Shown here piece after piece: positions 32,879 to 42,145 of a stretch of DNA of 56,173 bases. The position numbers and the translations under genes are program-made. The stretch covers positions 1 through 56,173 of the forward strand of contig DWYZ01000305.1 of assembly GCA_019118425.1 (NCBI GenBank), read 5' to 3'. Positions within the stretch are counted from its first letter, which is position 1. Every line of letters begins with the position of its first letter. The DNA is from Candidatus Blautia faecavium. Its GTDB lineage: Bacteria > Bacillota > Clostridia > Lachnospirales > Lachnospiraceae. Below the pieces are notes generated by a model. It did no database searches and was not told the origin of the DNA. It saw only the letters and a program-made list of their open reading frames with translations.

Positions 32879-34234
32879 ATGAGGTTACATAATAAAAAAG
32901 TTCTCGTGTTCGGTTCCGGAAAGAGCGGGATCGGAGCGGCGGATCTGCTGGGAGCAGTAGGTGCTTTCCCTGTGATCTTTGATGGAAACGGCGAGATTGA
33001 TAAAGAACAGGTGAGAAAAAAGACTACGGGAACCTATCCTGTGGAAGTCTATGCAGGAGAGCTTCCAAAGGAAGTCCAGGACAGTCTGGATCTGGTGGTG
33101 TTAAGTCCTGGAGTTCCCATAGATATTCCTCTGGTAAAGAGCTTTTATGCACAAGGGCTACCTGTATGGGGAGAAGTGGAGCTGGCTTACCAGATCGGTA
33201 AGGGCCAGGTGCTTGCCATTACAGGAACTAATGGAAAGACCACGACGACGGCTCTTCTGGGAAAGATTATGGAAGACGCATGCCCGTCCGTTTTTGTAGT
33301 GGGAAACATCGGTACCCCTTATACATCAAAAGCCCTGGAAATGCGGGAAGACAGCGTGACTGTGGCGGAGATCAGCAGCTTTCAGCTTGAAACGATTGAA
33401 ACCTTTGCGCCTAAGGTGAGCGCTGTGTTAAATATTACTGAGGACCATCTGAATCGACATCACACCATGGAAGAATATATCCGGGTAAAGGAACTGATCG
33501 TAAAAAACCAGACAGCTGAGGATTTTTGTATCCTTAATTATGAGGATGAGGTTTTAAGGGCGTTCGGAAAGAAAATCACGCCGAAGGTGATTTATTTTTC
33601 CAGTGCCCGCCCTTTGGAAGAAGGGATTTACCTGGATGGAGATCAGATCATTTTAAGCTTATCCGGAGAAAAGAGAACCGTGGTCAGGACCGGGGAACTG
33701 AAGCTTTTAGGCGTGCATAATTACGAAAATGTGATGGCTGCCGTGGCTATGGCATACTGTGCAGGGGTTACTTTAGAAAGTATAAAAAAGAGCGTCTGTG
33801 CATTTACTGCCGTGGAGCACAGGATCGAATATGTTACAGAAAAAAATGGGGTGGCTTATTATAACGACTCCAAGGGAACGAATCCGGATGCGGCTATCAA
33901 GGGGATTCAGGCTATGAACCGCCCTACCCTTCTTATTGGAGGAGGATACGACAAGGAATCCAGTTATGATGAGTGGATCCAGGCCTTTGACGGAAAGGTG
34001 AGATATCTGGTGCTTATTGGACAGACCAGAGAAAAGATCAGAGACGCTGCCAGGAGACTTGGCTTTACCAATTGTATCCTATGTGAGGATCTGAAGGAAG
34101 CCGTTCAGGTATGCGCAAAAAAAGCACGGCCCGGAGACGCCGTCCTGTTATCTCCTGCCTGCGCCAGCTGGGGACAGTTTGATAATTACGAACAGCGGGG
34201 AGAACGGTTTAAAGAATATGTAAATGAACTTTAA
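32879..34234 (+). CDS. murD: UDP-MurNAc-L-alanine--D-glutamate ligase
   Basis: Adds D-glutamate to UDP-MurNAc-L-Ala in the cytoplasm. The 451-residue frame starts at ATG 32879 with AAAGGAGGAG upstream, 14 nt after mraY; the track start lies inside mraY. Mur ligase motifs: VFGSGKSGIG at the N-terminal substrate domain, GTNGKTTTTALLG (ATP loop, about 117), ITEDHLNRHHTMEEY, AVEHRIEY and YNDSKGTNPDAA in the C-terminal domain. A strong terminator follows, and the next gene is an unrelated integrase. Confidence 0.95.
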   Translation: MRLHNKKVLVFGSGKSGIGAADLLGAVGAFPVIFDGNGEIDKEQVRKKTTGTYPVEVYAGELPKEVQDSLDLVVLSPGVPIDIPLVKSFYAQGLPVWGEVELAYQIGKGQVLAITGTNGKTTTTALLGKIMEDACPSVFVVGNIGTPYTSKALEMREDSVTVAEISSFQLETIETFAPKVSAVLNITEDHLNRHHTMEEYIRVKELIVKNQTAEDFCILNYEDEVLRAFGKKITPKVIYFSSARPLEEGIYLDGDQIILSLSGEKRTVVRTGELKLLGVHNYENVMAAVAMAYCAGVTLESIKKSVCAFTAVEHRIEYVTEKNGVAYYNDSKGTNPDAAIKGIQAMNRPTLLIGGGYDKESSYDEWIQAFDGKVRYLVLIGQTREKIRDAARRLGFTNCILCEDLKEAVQVCAKKARPGDAVLLSPACASWGQFDNYEQRGERFKEYVNEL

Positions 34235-34242
34235 AAGAAAGA

Positions 34243-34296
34243 GAGACTGCCTTGGAAAGGAAAGATTCCTGTCAAGGCAGTCTCTTCTCTTTTTAT
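34243..34296 (+). terminator. murD terminator inside the dcw cluster
   Basis: GAGACTGCCTTG (34243-34254) pairs perfectly with CAAGGCAGTCTC (34273-34284), followed by TTCTCTTTTT. It splits the cluster transcript just before the integrase gene, so ftsW and later genes need read-through or their own promoter. Confidence 0.85.
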
Positions 34297-34491
34297 TTTC
34301 TTGCTATTTTTTCCCGGAAAAGTGATGATTATTACCGAATATGGTATGAAAAGAGGCTTTTTAAAAGAAGCCGCACAGTGTTCGGTTATAAGCAAGCAGC
34401 GGGCGGATTCCGAATATCCGCTTGACAGCGCCTGTGAAAGAGACAGAGAGGACCATATCGTTAAAGTCAAAAGAAGGGAAGGTTTTTACAA

Positions 34492-35640
34492 ATGTCAAGA
34501 AAAGGTGAGAACATTTACAGAAGAAAAGACGGAAGATGGGAGGGAAGGTATATAAAAGGCCGCCGAGAAGACGGAAAAGGAATCTATGGATCCGTATATG
34601 CTCCCACATACCAGGAGGCAAAAAGCAAACTTCAGAAGGCGGCGCTGAATTCAAAGGAATTTTTGCCGGGCCTTTCAAAGGACACTTTCGAACAGATAAC
34701 AAAACAGTGGCTGACGGCTGTCCGCCCCCAGATCAAAGAATCCTCCTATGTAAAGTATTTAAGCTTGGTGGAAAAGCATATTCTTCCTGGCCTGGGCAGT
34801 ATTTCCATAGACAAATTTACCACAGACAGTATGGAACAGTTTATACACAAAGAACTGACATGCGGAAGGCTGAAAGATGGAAACGGACTGTCGCCTAAAA
34901 CTGTGAGGGATATTCTAAGTGTGCTGCGCCAGATCGTCCGCTTTGCAAAGGGACAGCACTGCAGGGTGTCCTGCGATGTGCAGGGAGTGACGGTAAAGGT
35001 GAAAATAAAAGAAACCCATGTGCTTACCATACCGAACCGGAAAAAACTGGAACAATTTCTGATTCAGGAAAATACGCCCATCAGTGACGGTATCCTTTTA
35101 AGTCTTTATACAGGGCTGCGGATCGGAGAAATCTGCGCTCTTCGGTGGGAACAGATCCTCCTGGAGGAAGGGCTTTTGCAGATACGTTACACTCTCCAGC
35201 GTATCCCTAATCTGGATTATGATAAAAAAGATGTTTCCTCTAAGAAAACAAAAATAATCATAACGCCTCCTAAAAGCAGCTGTTCCAACAGGGATATTCC
35301 CCTGCCAATGTTTTTGCTGGAGCGGATGAAGAGAAGCCTTCCTTCCTCCCGGCAGGCTTTTTTTCTTACAGGCTCCTGTGAAGAATATGTGGAACCGAGG
35401 ACCATGAACAATTATTTTAAAAAGATCCTTCGCCAGTGCGGCATCCCGGAGACGAATTATCATACGCTGCGCCATACGTTCGCGACCAGATGCGTTGAGC
35501 TGAATTTTGATATAAAAACATTAAGCGAGATCTTAGGGCATTCTAACGTAAACATTACCTTGAACCGGTATGTGCATATCACTTTGGAACAAAAGCGGAA
35601 AAACATGGATATGCTCCGTCTTTCGGAATCGCTGTCATGA
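34492..35640 (+). CDS. Tyrosine recombinase (phage-type integrase) within the dcw cluster
   Basis: The 382-residue protein has an AP2-like N-terminal arm-binding region (about 1-45, with IYRRKDGRWEGRYI), a SAM-like core-binding domain (about 60-165) and a tyrosine recombinase catalytic domain. Catalytic residues visible are Arg in GLRIGEICALRW (about 205), His-x-x-Arg in HTLRHTFATR (about 326), His in LGHSNVNIT and the nucleophile Tyr in LNRYVH (about 363). All are intact, so it should be active. It resembles integrases of conjugative transposons and phages, yet no excisionase, relaxase, phage or cargo gene lies near. It sits between the murD terminator and ftsW, all in the same direction. 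ATG 34492 has GAAGG upstream, spaced rather far. Confidence 0.88.
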   Translation: MSRKGENIYRRKDGRWEGRYIKGRREDGKGIYGSVYAPTYQEAKSKLQKAALNSKEFLPGLSKDTFEQITKQWLTAVRPQIKESSYVKYLSLVEKHILPGLGSISIDKFTTDSMEQFIHKELTCGRLKDGNGLSPKTVRDILSVLRQIVRFAKGQHCRVSCDVQGVTVKVKIKETHVLTIPNRKKLEQFLIQENTPISDGILLSLYTGLRIGEICALRWEQILLEEGLLQIRYTLQRIPNLDYDKKDVSSKKTKIIITPPKSSCSNRDIPLPMFLLERMKRSLPSSRQAFFLTGSCEEYVEPRTMNNYFKKILRQCGIPETNYHTLRHTFATRCVELNFDIKTLSEILGHSNVNITLNRYVHITLEQKRKNMDMLRLSESLS

Positions 35641-35694
35641 ATCAGGGGAAGTTTTCATATTTATAAATGAATGAAACGGATCCGGAGGCAGACA

Positions 35695-36819
35695 ATGGAA
35701 AAGAATGAGAGCAGGCCGGTCAGAACAGATAAGACGCTTTTAGTTCTGGTACTGCTTCTGGTGATATTTGGCCTGGTGATCCTGTTCAGTGCCAGCGCCT
35801 ACAACGGCAGAGTGCGGTTTCATGATCCGGCTTATTATTTTAAGAAACAGTTGTTTGCCACAGCCCTGGGGCTGGCTGTTATGTATGCGGTGTCTCAGAT
35901 AGATTATCATATATTGGTATCCATGGCACCAGGCGCGTATCTCGTGTCTATGCTTCTCTCTACTGCTGTGCTTTTGTTCGGCCAGGAGATCAACGGCTCC
36001 AAGAGATGGCTGAATCTGGGGCCTCTTTCCTTCCAGCCTTCGGAATTCGCCAAGGTTGCGGTGATTCTTTTTCTTTCCTGGCAGATCAGCCGGACGAAAA
36101 AGAATACGGCGGGCTTTGGGTTTATGTGCCGGGTCATGGTCACCCTTCTTCCTATTGTAGGGCTGGTGGGATCCAATAACTTAAGCACAGCGATTATCAT
36201 CCTTGGCATCGGCGTTGTGCTGATCTTTGTGTCTAATCCGAAATATATGCAGTTTATCGGGCTTGGTGCGGCTGGGATCGCCTTTGTGGCGGTTTTTCTG
36301 GCTGCGGAGAGCTACCGGCTGGAACGGCTTGCTATTTGGAGAGACCCGGAAAAATATGAAAAAGGGTTTCAGACTATTCAGGGATTGTATGCCATAGGGA
36401 GCGGAGGACTTTTTGGAAGAGGACTGGGCAGCAGTCTTCAGAAATTGGGATTTGTGCCGGAAGCACAGAACGATATGATTTTTTCTATTATCTGTGAAGA
36501 ACTGGGACTTATGGGAGCGGGGACTTTGATTTTGATCTTTGCCCTGCTTTTGTGGAGACTTTGCGTGATATCCACTCACAGCAGTGATCTGCAGGGAACA
36601 CTGATCTGCGGAGGGATATTGGGGCATATGGCGATCCAGGTGATCCTAAATATTGCCGTTGTCACCAATACTATACCCAATACAGGCATCACTCTGCCTT
36701 TTGTCAGCTATGGAGGAACCTCTGTGGTTTTTCTGCTGGGAGAAATGGGGCTGGCGTTAAGCGTTGGCAGTCACAGAAAACCGGAGGCTGCATACAATAA
36801 ATCTAAGAGGCTCTTTTAG
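35695..36819 (+). CDS. ftsW: Peptidoglycan glycosyltransferase FtsW (SEDS)
   Basis: FtsW polymerises lipid II at the septum together with a class B PBP. The 374-residue protein has about ten membrane helices and SEDS motifs: INGSKRWLNLGPLSFQPSE (about 104), GSGGLFGRGLGSS (about 240), EAQNDMIFSIICEELG and PNTGITLPFVSYGGTS near the end. ATG 35695 is chosen over the track start because CGGAGG is 6 nt upstream. It follows the integrase by 54 nt and is followed by murA at 11 nt. Confidence 0.95.
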   Translation: MEKNESRPVRTDKTLLVLVLLLVIFGLVILFSASAYNGRVRFHDPAYYFKKQLFATALGLAVMYAVSQIDYHILVSMAPGAYLVSMLLSTAVLLFGQEINGSKRWLNLGPLSFQPSEFAKVAVILFLSWQISRTKKNTAGFGFMCRVMVTLLPIVGLVGSNNLSTAIIILGIGVVLIFVSNPKYMQFIGLGAAGIAFVAVFLAAESYRLERLAIWRDPEKYEKGFQTIQGLYAIGSGGLFGRGLGSSLQKLGFVPEAQNDMIFSIICEELGLMGAGTLILIFALLLWRLCVISTHSSDLQGTLICGGILGHMAIQVILNIAVVTNTIPNTGITLPFVSYGGTSVVFLLGEMGLALSVGSHRKPEAAYNKSKRLF

Positions 36820-36830
36820 GAGTGAAAAGC

Positions 36831-38084
36831 TTGGATAGTATCCGCGTTACAGGAGGAAGGCCCCTTGACGGGACTGTTTCCATACAAGGTTCGAAAAACG
36901 CGGCGCTGCCGATGATGGCGGCATCCCTTCTGCACCGTGGAGTCAGTGTGCTTAAAGGCTGTCCCAGGATTGCGGACGTATTATGTATGGAAGGGATTCT
37001 GGGCGAAATGGGGGCTGTTACCTGGTGGGAAGGGCACGATCTGTATTTGGACTGCACAAAGGCAGATAAGACGGAAATATCGGAAGTTTACACAGGGAAA
37101 ATGCGTTCCTCTGTGATCCTTTTAGGAGCCATGCTGGGAAGAAATAAAAAGGGATGCCTGGGATATCCGGGAGGCTGTGTGATTGGAAAGCGCCCTATCG
37201 ACCTGCACCTTTTGGCCCTTAGAAGCCTGGGGGCCAGGATAGAAGAAGGTCCTTTTTTTCTGTGTGCATCCTGCAGGGAACTTAAGGGCAGTACGATTTC
37301 GTTTCCGGGGAAAAGCGTGGGAGCCACAGAGCAGGGAATCCTTGCGGCAGTTTTGGCAAAAGGAGAAACCTGCCTGAAAAACTGTGCAAGGGAACCGGAG
37401 ATCCAATGGCTCTGCAGATATTTAAGGGGAATGGGGGCAAAAATTTCCGGAGAAGGCGGAGAGTGTATTTATATTACCGGAGTAGAGGAGCTGAATGGAG
37501 GGAATATGCAGGTACCGCCGGACCGGATCGTAGCGGGAACTTACCTGTGTGCCTGCGCGGCTACCAGAGGAAGGATCACTATAGAAAATCCTCCGGAAGG
37601 GGAATTGGATGCTTTTCTTGAAGTGTACAGGAAAATAGGTGGACAATATAAAGCAAAGAGTGGTAAACTAATAGCTGACGGAAGCGGCGTCCGCTTTTCC
37701 CTTCCCTATTTAGAGACAGGAGTTTATCCTGGATTTCCCACGGATCTCCAGTCGCCTATGATGGCTGTCCTGGCTACCATACCGGGGGAAAGCCATATTC
37801 GGGAAATGATCTTTGAAGACCGGTTTAAGGCAGCAGAGCAGATGAACAGGATGGGAGCCGGGATCGTTACAGCCGGGAGAGACGCCTTTATACATGGCGG
37901 GCATCCTCTTTTGGGCTGTCAGGTTTATGCGCAGGAGCTTCGGGGAGGGGCCGCTCTTATTTTAGCCGCCCTTGCGGCAAAAGGGGAGACAGAAATACAT
38001 GGCTATTCGTATATCCGCCGCGGTTATGAAAGGATTGGCGATGATCTGAGGACGCTGGGGGCAAAATGTCAGCCGGCTTTTTAA
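36831..38084 (+). CDS. murA: UDP-N-acetylglucosamine 1-carboxyvinyltransferase
   Basis: MurA carries out the first committed step of peptidoglycan synthesis, adding enolpyruvate to UDP-GlcNAc; it is the fosfomycin target. The 417-residue protein shows the N-terminal GSKNAALPMMAASLL, the catalytic cysteine loop PGGCVIGKRPIDLHL (about 112), and the C-terminal RGGAALILAALAAKGETEI with YIRRGYERI. The active cysteine is kept, so fosfomycin sensitivity of this copy is predicted. The start is taken as TTG 36831, with AGGAG 8 nt upstream; the GTG at 36822 in the track overlaps that site. Confidence 0.93.
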   Translation: MDSIRVTGGRPLDGTVSIQGSKNAALPMMAASLLHRGVSVLKGCPRIADVLCMEGILGEMGAVTWWEGHDLYLDCTKADKTEISEVYTGKMRSSVILLGAMLGRNKKGCLGYPGGCVIGKRPIDLHLLALRSLGARIEEGPFFLCASCRELKGSTISFPGKSVGATEQGILAAVLAKGETCLKNCAREPEIQWLCRYLRGMGAKISGEGGECIYITGVEELNGGNMQVPPDRIVAGTYLCACAATRGRITIENPPEGELDAFLEVYRKIGGQYKAKSGKLIADGSGVRFSLPYLETGVYPGFPTDLQSPMMAVLATIPGESHIREMIFEDRFKAAEQMNRMGAGIVTAGRDAFIHGGHPLLGCQVYAQELRGGAALILAALAAKGETEIHGYSYIRRGYERIGDDLRTLGAKCQPAF

Positions 38085-38138
38085 AATCCTCAGTAAAAAG
38101 GGCGAAAGGTCAGTTTAAGGAAATACAGGAATTTTTAT

Positions 38139-39461
38139 ATGAGAACATCCAATTACAGAAAAAAGCTACACATTGATAAGAAGGTCTGGAGAATAGCAGG
38201 CGCCGGTCTCGCGGCGCTTCTTCTTGCTGGAGTTATCTTCTTTTTTACCTATTATAGGGTAGAAAACGTGGAGGTAATGGGAAGCAGCCATTATACGGAG
38301 GAAGAAGTGAGAGAAATGATTTTAAGAGGCCCACTGGCATCCAATTCTATTCTCGCCCCTATTTTATATTCCAGAGACGATGTGGGGGATATTCCTTTTG
38401 TGGAGGGGTTTCGGGTCAGGAGATCAAACCGGAACACGATTGTGATCACAGTGAGAGAAAAGCAGCCGGTGGGGTGTATTCCTTATTTGGACAGTTACAT
38501 CTATTTTGACCGGAACGGGATTTTTATCGAAAGCTCCCTGGAACGGGATGAATCGGTTCCCTATTTTGATGGGATTGAAGTGGATCATGTCATTAAAGAC
38601 GAAAAGCTCCCCATTAAGGGAAATACTGTGCTGAATACAGCGGTAGCCCTGGCTACGATCTTCCAGAAAAATGAGATGATACCGGATCATATCCAGTTTG
38701 ACAGCAGTTACCACATCAGCCTTGTTTACGGGGATATTACTGTGCAGCTGGGAAAAGATGAATATCTGGAAGACAAGATGGCCAGAGTGATCGCCATTCT
38801 GCCTAAGCTTAGCGGGCAGAAAGGGATCCTCCATCTGGAAACCGTGACAGATACGGTAAAGACCATAACTTTCGAAAAAGAGGAAGTGGAATATACGTCA
38901 GAAAACTGGCCGGGCGGCTATGATGAAAACGGAGACTATACCGGTTATGACGAGTATGATGCAGAGGGAAATTATGTAGGTCCCAAGCCAATGTCAGAGC
39001 TGGATTACGCTTTGGAAAACTGGGTGGGCGGCTATGATGAGGAGCTGGACTATACAGGAAATGGAGAATACGACCAGTACGGAAACTATGTGGGACCGGC
39101 ACCTACTCAGGAAAGCATAGATGCAAAAGGCGACTGGACCGGCGGCTATAATGAAGAGGGAGGCTACGACGGGGTAAGTGAATACGACAGAGAGGGAAAC
39201 TATGTAGGTCCGAATCCTAATGCGGAGGACACGCAGACCACAGATGGAAATACTTCCGATGAGGGCTATGAAGACGGGGAGTATGAAGAAGACTATGAAG
39301 ACACGGGAGATTACGGAGACGGCTACTCAGAAGAAGATACTTATTATGGAGAGAGTTATACAGACGACAGCAGTTATGACGAAGGCTATTATGAGGATGG
39401 TTATACAGACGACAGCAGCTATGGAGACGGTTATTACGAGGATTCCTATGAGACGTACTAA
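38139..39461 (+). CDS. divIB: Division protein DivIB/FtsQ with long acidic repeat tail
   Basis: DivIB is a bitopic divisome protein that binds FtsL/DivIC. The 440 residues hold a basic cytoplasmic arm, one helix (about 21-43), a POTRA domain (about 45-115, YRVENVEVMGSSHYTEEE) and the beta domain (to about 245). The rest is unusual: three 38-residue repeats (each with GGYxEx, EYD and GNYVGP, about residues 254-367), then a Tyr/Asp/Glu/Gly-rich end with repeats such as DDSSYDEGYYEDGY. The family is normally about 250-330 residues. It lies between murA and ftsZ, the expected place. Confidence 0.88.
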   Translation: MRTSNYRKKLHIDKKVWRIAGAGLAALLLAGVIFFFTYYRVENVEVMGSSHYTEEEVREMILRGPLASNSILAPILYSRDDVGDIPFVEGFRVRRSNRNTIVITVREKQPVGCIPYLDSYIYFDRNGIFIESSLERDESVPYFDGIEVDHVIKDEKLPIKGNTVLNTAVALATIFQKNEMIPDHIQFDSSYHISLVYGDITVQLGKDEYLEDKMARVIAILPKLSGQKGILHLETVTDTVKTITFEKEEVEYTSENWPGGYDENGDYTGYDEYDAEGNYVGPKPMSELDYALENWVGGYDEELDYTGNGEYDQYGNYVGPAPTQESIDAKGDWTGGYNEEGGYDGVSEYDREGNYVGPNPNAEDTQTTDGNTSDEGYEDGEYEEDYEDTGDYGDGYSEEDTYYGESYTDDSSYDEGYYEDGYTDDSSYGDGYYEDSYETY

Positions 39462-39607
39462 GCTTATGGCGAAAATTCGTGAAAAAAGTATAAAAAAACA
39501 AAAATAGTGGTTGATAAATTCCCAAAAAAAATATATGATATATCTATATGCAGCTCGCTATGAATGACTGAGTATGGATATCAGGTAGAAATAAAGGAGG
39601 AAGTACA

Positions 39608-40774
39608 TTGTTAGAGATTATGACAAATGAGGCTGAGTCATCTGCAAAAATAATCGTCATTGGTGTAGGTGGAGCCGGAAATAATGCAGTAAACAGAATG
39701 GTGGAAGAGGCCATTGGCGGAGTGGAGTTTGTAGGTATCAATACAGATAAGCAGGCTTTGACTCTGTGTAAAGCTCCGACAGTACTTCAGATTGGTGAAA
39801 AGATAACGAAAGGCCTTGGTGCAGGTGCAAAGCCGGAAGTTGGTCAGAAGGCCGCTGAGGAGAGTATAGAGGAAATAAAGAAATTAGTAGAAGGCGCTGA
39901 TATGGTATTTGTTACCTGCGGTATGGGCGGCGGCACCGGGACTGGTGCAGCTCCTGTTATTGCGGCAGCTGCCAAGGAAATGGGTATCCTCACAGTCGGA
40001 GTCGTGACCAAGCCTTTCCGTTTTGAGGCTAAGACACGTATGAATAATGCTCTTGCAGGCATTGAAAATCTGAAGAAAGCTGTAGATACATTGATCGTGA
40101 TTCCCAATGACAAGCTTCTGGAAATCGTCGACAGACGCACCACCATGCCGGAAGCTCTGCGCAAGGCGGATGAGGTTCTTCAGCAGGCAGTACAGGGCAT
40201 TACTGACCTGATCAATCTGCCGGCTCTGATCAATCTTGACTTTGCGGATGTTCAGACGGTTATGACAGATAAAGGAATCGCACATATTGGTATTGGTGAA
40301 GCCAAGGGCGATGAGAAGGCTATGGAGGCGGTACAGCAGGCTGTATCCTCACCGCTGCTTGAGACTACGATCAAGGGTGCGACCCATGTTATTATCAATA
40401 TTTCCGGAGATATTTCTCTTATGGATGCAAACGACGCGGCAAGCTATGTACAGGAGCTTACCGGAGAGGATGCAAATATTATCTTCGGTGCAATGTATGA
40501 CGATTCTGTTGCGGACTATGCGCGTATTACCGTTATTGCTACAGGCCTGACAGACAGCGTACAGAGCAATACCTCTTCTTTCGGAGCAAGATCTTCTTCT
40601 CCGTTTAGCATGAGAAAGCCAGCCTCCAGTACAGGACAGGCTTCCGCTGGTACGATGAATATGCCCAGCTTTAACCTTCCTAATATGAATTCTAATCCAT
40701 TCGGCACGAAGGTTCCGTCCAGTACGGTTCAGAAAAAGGATATTCAGATACCGGATTTCCTGAAAAACAGATAA
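39608..40774 (+). CDS. ftsZ: Cell division GTPase FtsZ
   Basis: FtsZ is the tubulin-like protein that forms the Z ring. The 388-residue protein has the N-terminal [13 protein letters not shown], the tubulin signature [13 protein letters not shown] (about 104), the T7 loop [11 protein letters not shown] (about 205), a variable linker and the conserved C-terminal peptide region ending [11 protein letters not shown], which docks FtsA or SepF. TTG 39608 is the start, with a perfect AAGGAGG 7 nt upstream. No ftsA precedes it, as usual in this family of bacteria. A strong terminator ends the cluster. Confidence 0.96.
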   Translation: MLEIMTNEAESSAKIIVIGVGGAGNNAVNRMVEEAIGGVEFVGINTDKQALTLCKAPTVLQIGEKITKGLGAGAKPEVGQKAAEESIEEIKKLVEGADMVFVTCGMGGGTGTGAAPVIAAAAKEMGILTVGVVTKPFRFEAKTRMNNALAGIENLKKAVDTLIVIPNDKLLEIVDRRTTMPEALRKADEVLQQAVQGITDLINLPALINLDFADVQTVMTDKGIAHIGIGEAKGDEKAMEAVQQAVSSPLLETTIKGATHVIINISGDISLMDANDAASYVQELTGEDANIIFGAMYDDSVADYARITVIATGLTDSVQSNTSSFGARSSSPFSMRKPASSTGQASAGTMNMPSFNLPNMNSNPFGTKVPSSTVQKKDIQIPDFLKNR

Positions 40775-40784
40775 AGAGAGAATA

Positions 40785-40820
40785 AGCCTCTTATGGAATA
40801 TCCATAAGAGGCTCTTTTAT
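40785..40820 (+). terminator. ftsZ terminator
   Basis: A perfect 13-bp stem AGCCTCTTATGGA with TCCATAAGAGGCT and a 3-nt loop, followed by CTTTTAT. It marks the end of the dcw cluster. Confidence 0.88.
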
Positions 40821-40838
40821 ATAATACATGGCAAGAGA

Positions 40839-41165
40839 TCAGCTGCATTTGCAGTGGAAGGTAGTGCATTTTGTATCTTGGCACTGACAGGCACCTTCTC
40901 CTGCTATACCGATGGCGGAAGCGGTACATTTGCAGTTGTCATTGTAGGTACATTCCGCTGCCTTGCAGTCAATCTGGATTTTTTCACATCCGCAGCCTTC
41001 TGTAAAGCTGTTTTTGGCAGAAGTGTCCGTCCGTTCCTGGAAGCTTGCGCAGCAGGTTTCATCCGCGTAACGTGCGTCAGCCCCATTTACTTTAATTTCG
41101 CCTTTGGAGCAGAGCTCTTTCTGATTATACATACAGGTGGTTGCGGAACATTTAAGAATTGTCAT
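40839..41165 (-). CDS. DUF1540 cysteine-rich protein (two domains)
   Basis: The 108-residue product has two copies of the ~40-residue DUF1540 pattern, a short cysteine-rich fold expected to bind a metal: first about 1-42 (LKCSATTCMYNQKELC...CCASF), second about 60-106 (IDCKAAECTYNDNCKC...CTTFHC). It has about 16 cysteines and no signal peptide or membrane segment. The function is unknown; the family is abundant in Clostridia, often in spore-related contexts. The start ATG has AAGGAGG upstream on the minus strand. It is a single gene convergent with ftsZ and divergent from infC. Confidence 0.88.
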   Translation of the reverse strand: MTILKCSATTCMYNQKELCSKGEIKVNGADARYADETCCASFQERTDTSAKNSFTEGCGCEKIQIDCKAAECTYNDNCKCTASAIGIAGEGACQCQDTKCTTFHCKCS

Positions 41166-41250
41166 ATTTTTAGTCCTCCTTTTTTACAAGATGGGAATAG
41201 TTTGTACAAAAGAAGTGGAAAATATGCATAAAAAGAAAAATAAAAAAAGC

Positions 41251-41279
41251 TTGACATTTTATAAATAGCATGGTATCGT
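41251..41279 (+). promoter_or_regulatory. infC operon promoter
   Basis: A perfect TTGACA is followed after 17 nt by TATCGT. Transcription would begin near 41286 and carry the leader before infC. Confidence 0.7.
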
Positions 41280-41285
41280 TTAACA

Positions 41286-41421
41286 GTACGTGAAGAAAAG
41301 AAGCAGAGTTCACCTCTCACCTTAGCGCAATTAGGCGACTTGGGTTTATATTGCACGAAACCGTACAGATAGTCTGTGGTGAAGTGGGTATAAGAGTGTG
41401 GATTTCTGTCCGCGCTTTTTT
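41286..41421 (+). promoter_or_regulatory. infC-rpmI-rplT leader with terminator (L20-leader type)
   Basis: The leader contains several short stems (for example ACAGATAGTCTGT) and ends with GTGTGGA (41396-41402) pairing to TCCGCGC (41409-41415), followed by TTTTTT. In firmicutes this operon is controlled by a leader that binds ribosomal protein L20 and ends transcription early. Position, size and terminal terminator fit; I did not match the fold in detail. Confidence 0.65.
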
Positions 41422-41550
41422 CATGTAAAGGAGTTTGAAAGTAAACTTCAAAATCTATCTTGATGATGCAGCAGATGCGTCAGAAAGAGGGAAAAATGAG
41501 GGTGACGACAGGAGTCATTGTTTATCTATCGGGTATGGAGGTGTACAACA

Positions 41551-42057
41551 ATTAGCAATTTAATGATTAACGAACAGATCAGAGACAAAGAGGTACGTTT
41601 GATTGGAGCGGATGGAGCACAGCTTGGCATTATGTCCGCGAAGGAAGCCATGTTTAAGGCTCAGGAGGCAGGGTTGGATCTGGTTAAGATCGCTCCCCAG
41701 GCAAAGCCGCCGGTATGCAAGATCATCGATTACGGAAAATACCGTTACGAGCTTGCCAGAAAAGAAAAAGAAGCAAAAAAGAAACAGAAAACCATCGAAG
41801 TCAAAGAAGTGCGTCTTTCTCCCAATATTGATACCAATGACTTAAAGACAAAGGTTAATGCGGCGCGCAAGTTTCTCACTAAGGGAGACAGGGTAAAAGT
41901 TACCTTGCGTTTCCGCGGAAGAGAAATGGCTCACATGGCAAGCAGCAAACATGTGCTTGACGATTTTGCGGAGATGTTAGCCGATATTGCGGTTGTTGAC
42001 AAGGCACCGAAGGTAGAAGGCAGAAGTATGACGATGTTTTTATCTGAAAAACGCTAA
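41551..42057 (+). CDS. infC: Translation initiation factor IF-3 (AUU start)
   Basis: IF-3 binds the 30S subunit and checks the start codon. The 168-residue protein has the N-domain ([14 protein letters not shown]), the basic linker and the C-domain with [14 protein letters not shown]. The start is ATT at 41551 (reading ISNLMINEQ): GGAGGTG lies 7 nt upstream and no standard start is correctly placed. infC is the classic gene with a rare AUU/AUC start, which lets IF-3 limit its own synthesis. The track start at 41518 lies before the ribosome site and is rejected. Confidence 0.93.
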   Translation: MSNLMINEQIRDKEVRLIGADGAQLGIMSAKEAMFKAQEAGLDLVKIAPQAKPPVCKIIDYGKYRYELARKEKEAKKKQKTIEVKEVRLSPNIDTNDLKTKVNAARKFLTKGDRVKVTLRFRGREMAHMASSKHVLDDFAEMLADIAVVDKAPKVEGRSMTMFLSEKR

Positions 42058-42145
42058 GATGTTATCCGAGCGCCATCCGCTGTTTTACGCTGGTGGCGCA
42101 AAACTAACATTAAATAGAACCACGAAGATTAAGGAGGAAATTACA

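Noticed and set aside
34301-34555. 84-residue plus ORF between murD and the integrase
   Set aside because: Overlaps the integrase start, has no ribosome site and no recognisable features.
34235-35694. att-like direct repeats flanking the integrase
   Set aside because: Looked for by eye on both sides; none of convincing length was seen. A computed repeat search would be decisive.
40854-41231. 125-residue plus-strand ORF opposite DUF1540
   Set aside because: The minus strand has the DUF1540 cysteine pattern and a perfect ribosome site.
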